64,000 bases of DNA from Zunongwangia profunda SM-A87 (GTDB lineage: Bacteria > Bacteroidota > Bacteroidia > Flavobacteriales > Flavobacteriaceae), in assembly GCF_000023465.1 (NCBI RefSeq), contig NC_014041.1, forward strand, positions 186,001 to 250,000, written 5' to 3'. Under the pieces are notes generated by a model that was not told the origin of the DNA, did not search any database, and saw only the letters and a list, made by a program, of their open reading frames with translations. This document shows positions 28,973 through 39,000 of the stretch, piece by piece. The translations under genes and the position numbers were made by a program. Position 1 is the stretch's first letter; the number at the start of each line of letters is the position of its first letter.

Positions 28973-28992
28973 AATATTAAACCTTTAATATT
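28973..28992. repeat. 20-base perfect palindrome next to the four-helix gene
   Basis: AATATTAAA and TTTAATATT flank a CC centre, 5 bases upstream of the start of the four-helix gene. It could be an insertion scar or transcript-processing hairpin. Confidence 0.6.
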
Positions 28993-29004
28993 GAATTTTT
29001 AATT

Positions 29005-29334
29005 TTAAAGCGAAAAACTTTCACCGCATCCACAGGTTCTTTGAGCGTTTGGATTATTGAAAATAAAACCCTTGCCATTTAATCCACCAGAATATTCTAA
29101 AATAGTTCCTGCCAGATATAGAACGCTGCGTTTATCTACCACGATTTTAATATCGTTGTCTTCAAATAGTTTGTCATCATCGGCTTTGGATTTATCAAAT
29201 TTTAGTTCATAAGATAAACCAGAACAGCCGCCGCTCTTCACACCAACGCGCACAAAATCCTGAAGGCTGTTAAAACCTTCTTCTTCCATTAGAGCAGAAA
29301 TCTTTTTTCTTGCGTCTTCACTAACTTTTATCAT
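29005..29334 (-). CDS. sufA: A-type Fe-S carrier protein (SufA/IscA family)
   Basis: The 109-residue protein is a HesB/IscA-type carrier that holds and delivers Fe-S clusters. The three conserved Cys are present: one in KSGGCSGLSYEL and two in the C-terminal CGCGESFSL. It is the first gene of the minus-strand suf array, with a TATATTTG promoter element about 30 bases upstream of its start. Confidence 0.93.
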   Translation of the reverse strand: MIKVSEDARKKISALMEEEGFNSLQDFVRVGVKSGGCSGLSYELKFDKSKADDDKLFEDNDIKIVVDKRSVLYLAGTILEYSGGLNGKGFIFNNPNAQRTCGCGESFSL

Positions 29335-29363
29335 AGCTTCAAAAGATCTTTTTAAATCGCGTA

Positions 29364-29371
29364 CAAATATA
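29364..29371 (-). promoter_or_regulatory. -7 element of the suf operon promoter
   Basis: On the minus strand the octamer TATATTTG matches the Bacteroidota TAnnTTTG consensus exactly and lies 29 bases upstream of the sufA start. A clear -33 TTG at the expected distance was not found, so activity may depend on a regulator. Confidence 0.5.
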
Positions 29372-29595
29372 CATTAAAACAAGCGTTTTACCATAGCGGT
29401 AATATTTGTTTTAAAAATGTAGAAATAGACGTATTCAATTATTGTTAGATGCCTCCGTTTAACCGGATAAAAAAGGCTAAGTTGTTTTGTTTCAAAATCT
29501 TCCGGCAGACTTGTAATTTTTTGCATTTCCTCTAGTATTAGTGGGATTATATATAAAACCTTTCAGTTTATATGATAAAATTTGTTAACTGTATG
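29372..29595. other. Divergent intergenic region between sufA and thiL
   Basis: No gene, RNA or clear riboswitch was seen in this AT-rich gap. No TPP riboswitch hallmark could be recognised upstream of thiL. It probably carries the divergent control signals. Confidence 0.4.
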
Positions 29596-29622
29596 TTGTT
29601 GCCATAATATTCATTTATTTTG
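29596..29622 (+). promoter_or_regulatory. Weak candidate promoter for thiL
   Basis: TTG at 29596-29598 and TTATTTTG at 29615-29622 (seven of eight to consensus) are 16 bases apart; the start codon is 17 bases further on. The short spacer makes this tentative. Confidence 0.35.
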
Positions 29623-29639
29623 CATAAAATTTATTTGTG

Positions 29640-30692
29640 ATGTTTGATAATAGTGAGCCTACCAAAACAAGTTTATCTGAATTAGGAGAATTTGGGTTAA
29701 TCGATCATTTAACCAAAAATTTTTCTCCTAAACATGCTTCTACCATTAAAGCTATTGGTGACGATGCTGCAGTTTTAGATTTTAAAGACAAGCAAACTCT
29801 GGTAAGTACAGATATGCTGGTAGAAGGTGTTCACTTTGATCTTGCATATATGCCACTAAAGCATTTGGGATATAAAGCGGTAATGGTTAATGCATCAGAT
29901 ATTTATGCGATGAATGGTAAAGCTACTCACATCACCGTTTCGATTGCTCCATCTAACCGTTTCCCGGTAGAAGCTTTAGAAGAACTATACGCCGGTATTC
30001 AATTAGCTGCTGATTTATACAATATCGACGTTGTTGGTGGGGATACTACTTCTTCAACCTCTGGCTTATTTATAAGTATTTCGGTTTTTGGTGAAGCCGA
30101 AAAAGAGGATGTTGTATATCGAAGCGGAGCGCAAGCCAATGATTTACTAGTTGTTACGGGCGATCTTGGTGCGGCATATATGGGATTGCAAGTTTTAGAA
30201 CGTGAAAAACAGGTTTTTAAAGCCAACCCAAATGCACAACCAGATTTAGATCAATATACTTATTTAATCGAACGCCAGTTAAAACCTGAGGCCCGTAAAG
30301 ATATCCCTCCTTTGCTAAAAGGACTGGGAGTAAAGCCAACTTCGATGATTGATATTAGCGATGGACTTTCTTCTGAAGTGATACATCTTTGTAAAAACTC
30401 GAAAACTGGAGTGAATTTATATGAAGAAAAAGTACCATTGGATCCTGCCGTCATATCGGTATGTGAAGAATTTGAACTGGACAGTACAATGATTGCTTTA
30501 AGCGGGGGTGAGGATTATGAATTACTTTTTACCATTGCACAGTCAGATTTTGATAAAATAAAAGGAAATCCAAACCTCACTGTTATTGGCCATATGACTG
30601 AAGAGAGCGCAGGTATGCATCTTATCACTCGTGCTAACCAGGCCATACCATTAGTTGCCCGTGGATGGAACTCTATGAAAAGCGAAGATTAA
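29640..30692 (+). CDS. thiL: Thiamine-monophosphate kinase
   Basis: The 350-residue protein phosphorylates thiamine monophosphate to thiamine pyrophosphate with ATP, the last step of thiamine cofactor synthesis. Motifs are IGDDAAVL, STDMLVEGVHFDL, MVNASDIYAMNGK (metal-binding Asp), VVGGDTTSS, MIDISDGLSSEVIH and LSGGEDYELLFT. I chose the ATG at 29640; a GTG directly before it is also in frame. No other thiamine genes are near. The stop is 4 bases from the stop of the convergent zinc-ribbon gene. Confidence 0.95.
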   Translation: MFDNSEPTKTSLSELGEFGLIDHLTKNFSPKHASTIKAIGDDAAVLDFKDKQTLVSTDMLVEGVHFDLAYMPLKHLGYKAVMVNASDIYAMNGKATHITVSIAPSNRFPVEALEELYAGIQLAADLYNIDVVGGDTTSSTSGLFISISVFGEAEKEDVVYRSGAQANDLLVVTGDLGAAYMGLQVLEREKQVFKANPNAQPDLDQYTYLIERQLKPEARKDIPPLLKGLGVKPTSMIDISDGLSSEVIHLCKNSKTGVNLYEEKVPLDPAVISVCEEFELDSTMIALSGGEDYELLFTIAQSDFDKIKGNPNLTVIGHMTEESAGMHLITRANQAIPLVARGWNSMKSED

Positions 30693-30696
30693 AAAC

Positions 30697-30954
30697 TTAA
30701 GACGCTTTGGCGTAGTGGCGTAGACGACGATTTTTTCGTCTTCTGTGAATTTTAGCGATGTAGTTGTTCGTTTCTTTGAATTTCTTTGTTAAAGGAGCTA
30801 AAAATCCATTAGCAGTGTCTGTCATTTCCTGTCCGCAGTTGGCACATTTGTATTCGTGTACATGATCGGTAACGTTTTTGGTTACCTTTAACTTGTGGCC
30901 AAAAATACTACAGTAAACCTTAGCGAAAGAAAATTTATTGGGTGTGTCTTTCAT
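30697..30954 (-). CDS. Small zinc-ribbon-like basic protein
   Basis: The 85-residue protein has a CxxC pair (KCANCGQ), an upstream Cys and His (VYCSIFGHKL, DHVHEYKC) that could complete a zinc site, and a strongly basic tail (HRRRKNRRLRHYAKAS) suited to nucleic acid binding. Phage-like small zinc proteins of the DUF1660 kind look similar, but I cannot assign it. The gene is convergent with thiL. Confidence 0.7.
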   Translation of the reverse strand: MKDTPNKFSFAKVYCSIFGHKLKVTKNVTDHVHEYKCANCGQEMTDTANGFLAPLTKKFKETNNYIAKIHRRRKNRRLRHYAKAS

Positions 30955-31375
30955 AAAAGATTGATTTTTAAGTTTTTGACACCTTAAAATTAAAAAAGAC
31001 TTGCTAAAATCCCAAAGAATAGCTAATTTTTTGTTAAAAATTATTTTTTAAGTTTTTAATTGCAAATACTGTAATATTCATGGGTTATTTTGAACAAATA
31101 GTAAGTTTGGATATAAAAAAGCCATAAGTTTTATAAGCGCGGAATCTATATTGTTGAACGATTTAGCGCTATTTTGCCCTAAATCCTTCATGATTGTACT
31201 GTTAAATTAGTCTTGACTATCCTTTTTATAGGCTTTAGTATTGATAACTTATTTTTATTTTTAGCTCTCGCAATCATATCTACATACATTTTTTGCTGTT
31301 ATTAATATTTCGATTTCTAGTCGAAGAAAAAATATTTGAATGTTCGGTTAATGATTTAAATCAATATTCAGATAA
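30955..31375. other. Intergenic region without recognised gene
   Basis: This AT-rich stretch lies between the promoter side of the zinc-ribbon gene and the end of the SusC/D-type operon. No open frame, RNA or repeat was recognised. Confidence 0.4.
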
Positions 31376-31414
31376 AAGTCCTGAGCTTAATTTGGTTTTA
31401 TAGGCTCAGGACTT
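31376..31414 (-). terminator. Terminator of the SusC/SusD-type operon
   Basis: An 11-bp perfect inverted repeat (AAGTCCTGAGC and complement) with a 17-base loop lies 44 bases past the last gene. On the minus strand it runs into TTTTATCT; the T tract is short. Confidence 0.65.
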
Positions 31415-31457
31415 CTGCTAACTAAAATTATCGTGAAATTAGTTTTGTTTTTTAGGA

Positions 31458-32900
31458 TTATTCCTGAGCTTCTTCCAGTGCTATTTTACGAAAACGATGG
31501 TTCGATTTATCACCTATATAAAACGCCTTTTCTTCTTCGTTATAAGCAATGCCGGTAGGCTGGTCAAAACGAGCTTCCTCTCTAAGATCACCATTTACAT
31601 AACCCCAGGGATCAGGGTTTATACTGGAACTCCCTCTTCCTGCAAATGTGGTCACACTACCTTCAGGAGTTAATTTTCGAATGTCATGATTGCCTTGCTC
31701 TGTAAAATAGAAATCGTATTCATCTGTTTTACCGGCTTCCACATAATCCTCATTTTTTACAAAAACCCCTTGATAAGGCTTATTAAGGCGAACACTGGAT
31801 CCCACTCCATCTTGATAACCACCATCATTACTAAGTTTTCCACAGACCAGATAGGGTTGATTAAACCGTTCTTTTTCCCAATTATAATCTATACGCAGGA
31901 TGTAGTGCTTATTAATAACTACGATATATGCATAGTTTCCGGTAGGATGTATAAAAATCTTATATTCCCAGCCGGGATCCTGTACTACGAACAATTGTTC
32001 ATAGTCTTTATCGCCCAGGCCATCTTCAAAATATTTATTTAAATCGAACCGGAAAAATTGTCCTTTTTCATAACTATTAAAATATAATTCCCCGTTTACC
32101 GGATGCACTGAAGCACCATTACAGTTTTTATATCTGGTTAAAATTTCTCTATCCTGCCAATCTTTATCTCTGGATAACCGATACGTAGCGCGGTCATTTT
32201 CGCCTCCACGGTCTTCTGCGATAATCATATACTTCCCATCGTTGGTAAAATCAATACTCCTGGGGCGATCAAAATCAGAGCGTACTTTAACAACGGTACT
32301 ATCGGCAAAATCTATTTTATAGAGACCATTATTAAAGTCAAATACCACCCATAGATGTTTGGGATTCATAGGGTCAAATTTCATAAAAGAAGGCTCCCAA
32401 AATCCACTGGCCATATCATTCTGGTTATCAGACTTGAATTTACCGTCTTTCCATGGTTCATCACCCCGATCATTTTTGTAACCAATAAGGGTAGATACGA
32501 CCATCTTACGTTGATAATCAAAATTATTTGTAGCATAGGCTTTAACCTGTCTTTCCTCTTCGCCTACACGAACTTCAATGTCACCATCAAATGCTTGTTT
32601 GGGTACTAAGCAGTAAAGTGATTCGCCATTAACATTGATTACTTTGGCTTCTTTACCACCTATTAGAACAGTAACAATGCTGGGGTCTGTTCCAAAGTTT
32701 TTTCCATAAATAACGAGACGCTGTCCTGCGCCACCAGATTCAGGAGTAAATCCCAAAACTTCAACTGGTCTCGATGGATCAAATTCCTGAGATGTTATAT
32801 CATCATTATCGTCGCCCTGACAACTATAAAAAACAATGGTTAAAGAGGCTAATATCAAATAGAATGGATATAACCTCGTTTTTAATATATTTAAAGACAT
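31458..32900 (-). CDS. IPT/TIG and NHL-repeat surface lipoprotein of the PUL-like locus
   Basis: The 480-residue product has a lipoprotein signal (LILASLTIVFYSC) followed by an acidic DDNDD stretch, as in lipoproteins sent to the cell surface. An IPT/TIG Ig-like domain follows (about residues 45-125, VLGFTPESGGAGQRLVIYG, FGTDPSIVTVLIGGKEAKV), then an NHL-type beta-propeller (about 130-475), with repeats such as PRSIDFTNDGKYMIIA, VHPVNGELYFNS and QPTGIAYNEEEKAFYIGD. This pairing is known from SusC/SusD operons, where it is thought to bind glycan. No enzyme motif is present. It is the last gene of the operon. Confidence 0.85.
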   Translation of the reverse strand: MSLNILKTRLYPFYLILASLTIVFYSCQGDDNDDITSQEFDPSRPVEVLGFTPESGGAGQRLVIYGKNFGTDPSIVTVLIGGKEAKVINVNGESLYCLVPKQAFDGDIEVRVGEEERQVKAYATNNFDYQRKMVVSTLIGYKNDRGDEPWKDGKFKSDNQNDMASGFWEPSFMKFDPMNPKHLWVVFDFNNGLYKIDFADSTVVKVRSDFDRPRSIDFTNDGKYMIIAEDRGGENDRATYRLSRDKDWQDREILTRYKNCNGASVHPVNGELYFNSYEKGQFFRFDLNKYFEDGLGDKDYEQLFVVQDPGWEYKIFIHPTGNYAYIVVINKHYILRIDYNWEKERFNQPYLVCGKLSNDGGYQDGVGSSVRLNKPYQGVFVKNEDYVEAGKTDEYDFYFTEQGNHDIRKLTPEGSVTTFAGRGSSSINPDPWGYVNGDLREEARFDQPTGIAYNEEEKAFYIGDKSNHRFRKIALEEAQE

Positions 32901-33007
32901 AGTTTCTTAATTTTAAATTCAAAATTCATACTCAATAATAGAGATTAGATGCTCCATAATTTCCAGTAGCTTGTTCTTCAATTTCAATTTTTTAAAAAGA
33001 TATTGAC

Positions 33008-33988
33008 CTACCATTCTATTTGCTGATCTTCATCTGGAATCTGTGTGTTTAGCTGGCGTTCTAAAATTAGAGAGCCTGAGACTTTGTAATTGATATCTAC
33101 ATTAGGGACCATTGTATAATCAGAAAATGTGTAGTCGATATTATTAATTGTTAAATATCGATGTAGCAAATACGGTCGGATTTCATCCATTTGTTCTGTG
33201 ATGGTATAACTTGCTGTTTTATTTACCTGAAAATTCATATCGGGATTATCAACATCAAATGTTACCCCTCCATTACCATCAAAAGTGGCAAAGATCTTAT
33301 AACTACGTCGGTCCTGGCGATCTTCATCGATATTCCCTGCATAGAAAAAGATCGTGTTTTCATCTACTACGTAAGATTTTATCTCTGATTTTACAATAGG
33401 TGTTTCATTTTCGTAGCCTTCCATCACAGTTTTTAAAGCGGTACCGCTATAGGTCCCTGAGTAGTCATTAAAGGGATTGATACGTAGAAGTGCTTTCCTA
33501 TAATTTTTTCTTGGATTTGGCGTGTAGGATGGGTCGTCTTCGATCGTTAAAGGCAAGACCCATTTTTCAGCCATATCGATATCCTTTAAGGCAAAATCGA
33601 TATTCATTAAGGAAGTGTTTTCGCCCGCTTTGATCTCTACTTCCGAAGGAAAAGAATAATATTTACTTTTTAATTCCCGATAATAGAAGTCTTCGCGTGT
33701 TTGAAACCTTTCGTAATTGAGTGTCTCTAGTGTGTCGGGATCCAAAGCTACATGCACTGTCTTGTTCTGTGTATTTGTTTTCGATCCGCTAACAATTAAA
33801 GGTAGTTGATAGGTGGTTTTTTCCTCAGCCTTATAGCGAATATAGATATCGGTAACTCCTTCACTATTGGTTATAGGTGCTTTAAAAGATATATAGTTTT
33901 CAAATTGCTCGTCTGTCCATTCATCATTGCATGAGGAGAAAATGATAAGCAGTATAATTGGTATCAATAGTTTTGTATTCATGATCAT
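33008..33988 (-). CDS. DUF4973/DUF4361-type surface lipoprotein
   Basis: The 326-residue product has a lipoprotein signal (LLIPIILLIIFSSC). Its N-terminal part (WTDEQFENYISFKAPI through the PLIVSGS segment) looks like DUF4973 and its C-terminal part (NDYSGTYSG through the YTVSGSLILER-like end, here YKVSGSLILER) looks like DUF4361. Such proteins lie next to SusD in Bacteroidota and are taken to be accessory glycan-binding proteins. It lies between the SusD gene (6 bases) and the IPT/NHL gene. Confidence 0.82.
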   Translation of the reverse strand: MIMNTKLLIPIILLIIFSSCNDEWTDEQFENYISFKAPITNSEGVTDIYIRYKAEEKTTYQLPLIVSGSKTNTQNKTVHVALDPDTLETLNYERFQTREDFYYRELKSKYYSFPSEVEIKAGENTSLMNIDFALKDIDMAEKWVLPLTIEDDPSYTPNPRKNYRKALLRINPFNDYSGTYSGTALKTVMEGYENETPIVKSEIKSYVVDENTIFFYAGNIDEDRQDRRSYKIFATFDGNGGVTFDVDNPDMNFQVNKTASYTITEQMDEIRPYLLHRYLTINNIDYTFSDYTMVPNVDINYKVSGSLILERQLNTQIPDEDQQIEW

Positions 33989-33993
33989 CCTTG

Positions 33994-36051
33994 TTAGTCG
34001 TTATAATTCCATCCCGGGTTTTGTGTAAGACGCTTATTGCGTTTAAGTTCAGTAAGACCGATTGGCCAAAACCACATCTTATCAGAAAATGTGGTCTCTA
34101 GTGCCCATACCGCCACGGGTTGATGGAAAAGTTCCCTTTCTTCTCTATTCATAAGTATATTACACCCGTAAATTGGTAATGATTCTTCTTCGGCTGCATC
34201 CATCCATCGGCGTAAGTCGTAGTAGCGTTGGCCCTCTGCTAAAAGTTCGATGAAACGTTCTCGCTTTAACTTTTTTCTAAGTGCGTCCTTGTCGTTATAA
34301 ACGCTAGTAGAGTAGTCCGGTACGCCGGCACGTATACGAATGGGGTGAATACCTTTTTGCATCTCTGAGATGCTTCGAGAAATATTATGATTTCCTCCGT
34401 TCCACGCCTCAATACTATATGATCCATCCAATTCGTTAAGTGCCTCAGCGTACATAAGTAATATATCGGCATAGCGAATCGCAGGTTCTGGCTTAAAAAC
34501 AATTTTATCTTCGTTCCCTCCTTCATAAGTATCATTAGGGTGAACATACTTTTTCATTCCTATTCCTGTTCGTAACCAATAAGCATTAGAAGAATTAAAT
34601 CCGTTTCCATTAGGGTTATCACGATAATAAAATACCTGTTGATTGCGATTGCGCTCCTGGGACTCATTTAATAATGGCCAGAAACTACCGTTAAAAGCTA
34701 CAGAAGCATAGAAGCGAGGTTCTCTGTTTGCATATTGCAAAGAAACACCCGGCAGCAAAGGTCGAAAAAGTCCGGCTTCATAATCTTCCTGTGTGACGAA
34801 ACCATCTACCCGTTGAGAGCCATTTCCGCGGCCAATTTCTAAATCTTTACCGGGCACATCGGCTCCATCATCCATATAATAGGCATCCACGAGTTTTTGA
34901 GTTAATCCGTGGGTATTCCATCCTGTAGCAGATCTTGGTAATTGATGGGCAACCATCTGCCTAATATTTTCACCTCCCTGGTTATTTCCGCGAGTAAAAA
35001 TTAATTCTGGATTGCCTGAGGCCGGTAGTGTTCCGTCAAATACCTGGGCGTACGATTTTTCGGGATCTATATCTGCCCATCCCTCAGGCCATGATTTTTC
35101 TGAAAAATTATTATCGGCAGGCGGAACTATTGTCGCGTTATCACCCGTTTCCTGAACAGGTACGGTGTATAATTGGTATACACCAAGATCCATAACGTCT
35201 TTGGCCGCCGCTGCCGCTTTAGCCCATTTTTCTTCTTGATAATCTGAAGAAAGTAGCTGCCTTCCCTGATCGTCCACTAATTGTGTCGCATAGCTGGAGG
35301 TATTCCCATTAGCCAGAGGGCTGGCGGCATAAATAAGTACTTTGGCACGAGCAGCTAAGGCAGCTCCAACAGTTGGCCTGGCTGAGCCATCCTGCCCACG
35401 CACCATTCCCAGCGCTTCCATTTCCTGAGCGGCAAGTAATAATTCATTACTTATAAATTCTGCACAATCTTCGTAGGGGCTCCTTGGAATGGCCAAATCA
35501 TCATAACTATCCGTATAATCCAGGCCTTCATCAGGCAAAAGTGGAATCGGACCGTATTTACGTAAAAGAAGCCAGTACAGGTAAGCTCTGGCAAACCTGG
35601 CCTGCCCTCTATAATCCTTGATTTCCTGCTCAGACATTTCTGTATTCATATAAATATTATGAATAAAAGTGGAGGCATTTCGAATTCCACGATAGGATTG
35701 AGTCCAGGTCCCCTGCTTATCATTTTCATTATATCGGCCCATTTTGAACATGTTATAAGACAGTTCGTTTTTGGAAGGGTCGTACTCACTGTCCCTATCA
35801 CCATAATACATATCATCGGCAAAGTTATGGGGGGTAACTGCCTTACTGGCAACATCGGCATTTATGCCTTTTAATTCTTCATATATGTTAGCTAGCCATT
35901 CTTCGGAATAGACTTTGCTCTGAAATACTTTTTCTTCGGTTAACCGATCTTTAAAATATCTACTGGAATCTAAATAGTCATCACTGCAAGAGAGGATGAA
36001 CCCTGAGATAAATAGAATTAAGAGTGTTTTATAGAATATATTTTTATTCAT
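33994..36051 (-). CDS. SusD/RagB family nutrient-binding lipoprotein
   Basis: The 685-residue product starts with a lipoprotein signal (LLILFISGFILSC, followed by SDDYLD) and is the SusD-type lid of the outer-membrane importer encoded just upstream. SusD features are the TPR-like helical core, the ARAYLYWLLLRKYGPIPLLP segment (about residues 150-170), the RYADILLMYAEALNEL segment and the C-terminal RERFIELLAEGQRYYDLRRW block. It is at the long end of the family. Ligand is not predictable from sequence. Confidence 0.95.
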   Translation of the reverse strand: MNKNIFYKTLLILFISGFILSCSDDYLDSSRYFKDRLTEEKVFQSKVYSEEWLANIYEELKGINADVASKAVTPHNFADDMYYGDRDSEYDPSKNELSYNMFKMGRYNENDKQGTWTQSYRGIRNASTFIHNIYMNTEMSEQEIKDYRGQARFARAYLYWLLLRKYGPIPLLPDEGLDYTDSYDDLAIPRSPYEDCAEFISNELLLAAQEMEALGMVRGQDGSARPTVGAALAARAKVLIYAASPLANGNTSSYATQLVDDQGRQLLSSDYQEEKWAKAAAAAKDVMDLGVYQLYTVPVQETGDNATIVPPADNNFSEKSWPEGWADIDPEKSYAQVFDGTLPASGNPELIFTRGNNQGGENIRQMVAHQLPRSATGWNTHGLTQKLVDAYYMDDGADVPGKDLEIGRGNGSQRVDGFVTQEDYEAGLFRPLLPGVSLQYANREPRFYASVAFNGSFWPLLNESQERNRNQQVFYYRDNPNGNGFNSSNAYWLRTGIGMKKYVHPNDTYEGGNEDKIVFKPEPAIRYADILLMYAEALNELDGSYSIEAWNGGNHNISRSISEMQKGIHPIRIRAGVPDYSTSVYNDKDALRKKLKRERFIELLAEGQRYYDLRRWMDAAEEESLPIYGCNILMNREERELFHQPVAVWALETTFSDKMWFWPIGLTELKRNKRLTQNPGWNYND

Positions 36052-36063
36052 TTCTTTTTTAGT

Positions 36064-39000
36064 TTATAGGTTAAGACTAATTCCGAAGGTGAGTGATTTA
36101 GCAGGAGGGTAATCCTCGCCTCTGGGGGTCGCTAATTCCGGATCCCATAATTTAAATTTTGACCAGGTCACTAAATTGGTTCCTACTACATATAATCGGA
36201 TATTTTGAACACGTACCCTGCTGGTTATACTTTTAGGTAGGTTATAGCCAACATCCAGAGTTTTAAGGCGTAGGTATCTTCCATCCCTTAGCCAAAAGGT
36301 GGATTCCCTAAAGTTATTTGGATTTTCACCATAGCTTAAACGGGGATAAGAGGCATTTGGATCTTCTGTAGCGGGATCTCCAGAAATATCGGCATCTATC
36401 CATCGGTTATTCCCCATAACCCCTTTCATGACCTGTCCCCATTCTCCTTCGCTAAATGCATATACGGTTTTTCCGTAGGTAGAAAAGGTTGATTTTCCGG
36501 CACCCTGAAAATGAACCCCCAGGCCAAATCCCCGCCAATTAACAGATGCTCCTAAACCATAGATTAAGTTAGGCCGTCTGGTGGCGCCTATAGCCACACG
36601 ATCGCCATCATCAATAATCCCATCGCCATTAACATCTTTATATTTAATATCTCCGGGTTGATAGGTGCCAAAAGTTTGCGTAGGACTATTTCGTATATCA
36701 TCATAATCCTCAAAAAGGCCAAGGGCAATTAATCCTCTGGACTGGCCTACGCGAAACCCTTCCTGATTTTGATAGGGATAAACATTATTTTCTTCATCTC
36801 TTTCTACAATTTCGTTTTTACTGTAGGTGATATTGCTTCTGGCACTAAGTGTTACTTCGCCAATTTGTCTTGTATATTGAAAACGACCGTCAAAGCCGCG
36901 TGATCTAACGATACCTACATTCGCCCTTGGGATACTTTCCAATCCAACCATGGCAGGTAAATAATTTCTTTCCATATAAATACCCGTACGTTTTTCGTTG
37001 AAGAAATCTAGATTTGCTGTGATGGCTTTGGTCTCTATATCAAAACCCAAATTTTGTTTTGTTGCGACTTCCCAGGTAACATTAGATGAAGCCACCTGAG
37101 AGTAGATTATCCCGCCAAAATACCTGTCAGATCCATAATCTGACCAGCGATAACCGCCAGTAGCTTCGCCATCATCAGTAAAGAGTTCTGAAATGGTATA
37201 TAAATAGGGAAAGCGTTCTCCGTTCATTAATTGATCGTTTCCTGCTTTCCCATAAGAATACCTGATTTTAAATAGTTTCAGCCAGCTTAGGTGCTCTTTA
37301 AAGAACTGCTCTCCGGCGATATTCCAGGCCCCTGAAATCGCGGGAAAGAAACCATATTGTTTGCCTGGGGCAAAGTTTTCTGAACCGGTATATCCAAAAT
37401 TGAAATTAATGAAATACTTACTTTTCCAGTTATAAAGTACTCGCCCTGCCAGAGCTTGATTTCTTCTGGAGATACCATTTTTTATATCACCACCTAAGTC
37501 AACCGTTTGTACAAAGGCATCCCGGGTTAGTCGTATGGCGCCGCCTATATCATGATTTCCGAAACTTCGGTCATAATTGATCATAAGATCATAAAATTCT
37601 AAACGGTTTCCTGATGAGGTACTGGATTGAAATAACTCGCTTGGATCTGATATATGCGTAAAAACCAGGTCTCCATTTGCATCACGTGCACGATCAGCTC
37701 TCCACTGCTCAGGCCATTTACGGCGTTGAATGTTATTTGAGTTTTCGATGTCATATCCCACGATACCCCTCATACGAAGACCTTCGGTAATAAAACCAAA
37801 GTCCTGCTCTATGGTTACGTTAGTTTGTACTTTATTGACCCAATTTTCGTTAAATCCGGTTTGGGTTGCCATTACCCAGGGATTGGTTTGATTTCCAGTC
37901 CCAATAGCAGGAACATAACCATTGGAATAAATTATTGGTGTGCGGATTGGTGAGTAGCCAAAGAGGGAACCCCAAAAGTCAACATCACCCAGACCGGGGC
38001 TGTTTCTTTTGCTAAGAGAACCAGCAACCCCTACTTTGGCAATAGTGGTCTTACTGATGTCAAAGTCTGCATTTAGACGATAGTTCCAACGTTTGTAATT
38101 AGCATTGGTATTATAATCATCTTTTAAGGATTCATCAATTTCATACATGCCACCTTCATTTATATAACTGCCTGAAACATAATACCTGGAGGTTTCCCCG
38201 CCACCACTCATGTTTAAATTGGCGCGGTACGTCATGGCTCCATCTCTTAGTAGCTCATCTTTCCAGTCTACGTTGGGATATAAATCAGGATCTAATCCCA
38301 ATCGTAAAATTTCTAATTCTTCCGGTTGATAAATTGGGCCTTCGTTACGGGTGATACGTGCCTCATTCAAGAGATTGGCATAAGAGACCCCATCTTCAAA
38401 ATCTGGTGTAATCGTTCGGGTATTGTATATAAATTCATCTTTGAAGTTAATATTTATTTTGCCGGCGCTCCCACGTTTTGTGGTAATCAATATTACTCCG
38501 TTGGCACCTCTGGAACCATACATGGCAGTTTCGGCGGCATCCTTTAAAACAGAAATGGATTTAATATCTTCTATATTTAGTTCGTTTAAATCCCGTTCTA
38601 TATTATCTACCAAAACAAGAGGATTGGTGCCGCCGCCAAAAGTAGATATCCCTCGAATCCAGAATTCAGATATATTTCTACCGGGTTGTCCAGATTGCAT
38701 CATTCCCATAATACCCGCTACATTTCCTGCCAGTGCGTTAGAGATGCTTGAGGTAGGGTTTTGCTTCATGTCTTCTACATCTACTGTAGATACCGCACCG
38801 GTAAGGGATATCTTTTTTTGCTTACCAAAACCTACGATAACTACTTCGTCTAAACTATCAGTATCCTCTTCCAGTACAATTTCGAAGTTTGTTTGATCAT
38901 TAACCGGAATCTCTTTCGTTGCATAGCCTACATACGAAATCACCAGTATCGCATTTTTATTGGTTATGCTAATGGAGAAATCACCATTAAAATCGGTTAC

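Noticed and set aside
29335..29639. TPP riboswitch ahead of thiL
   Set aside because: The conserved CUGAGA-type core could not be found.
38423..38896. 157-residue open frame on the plus strand inside the SusC gene
   Set aside because: It is a shadow of the minus-strand receptor frame.
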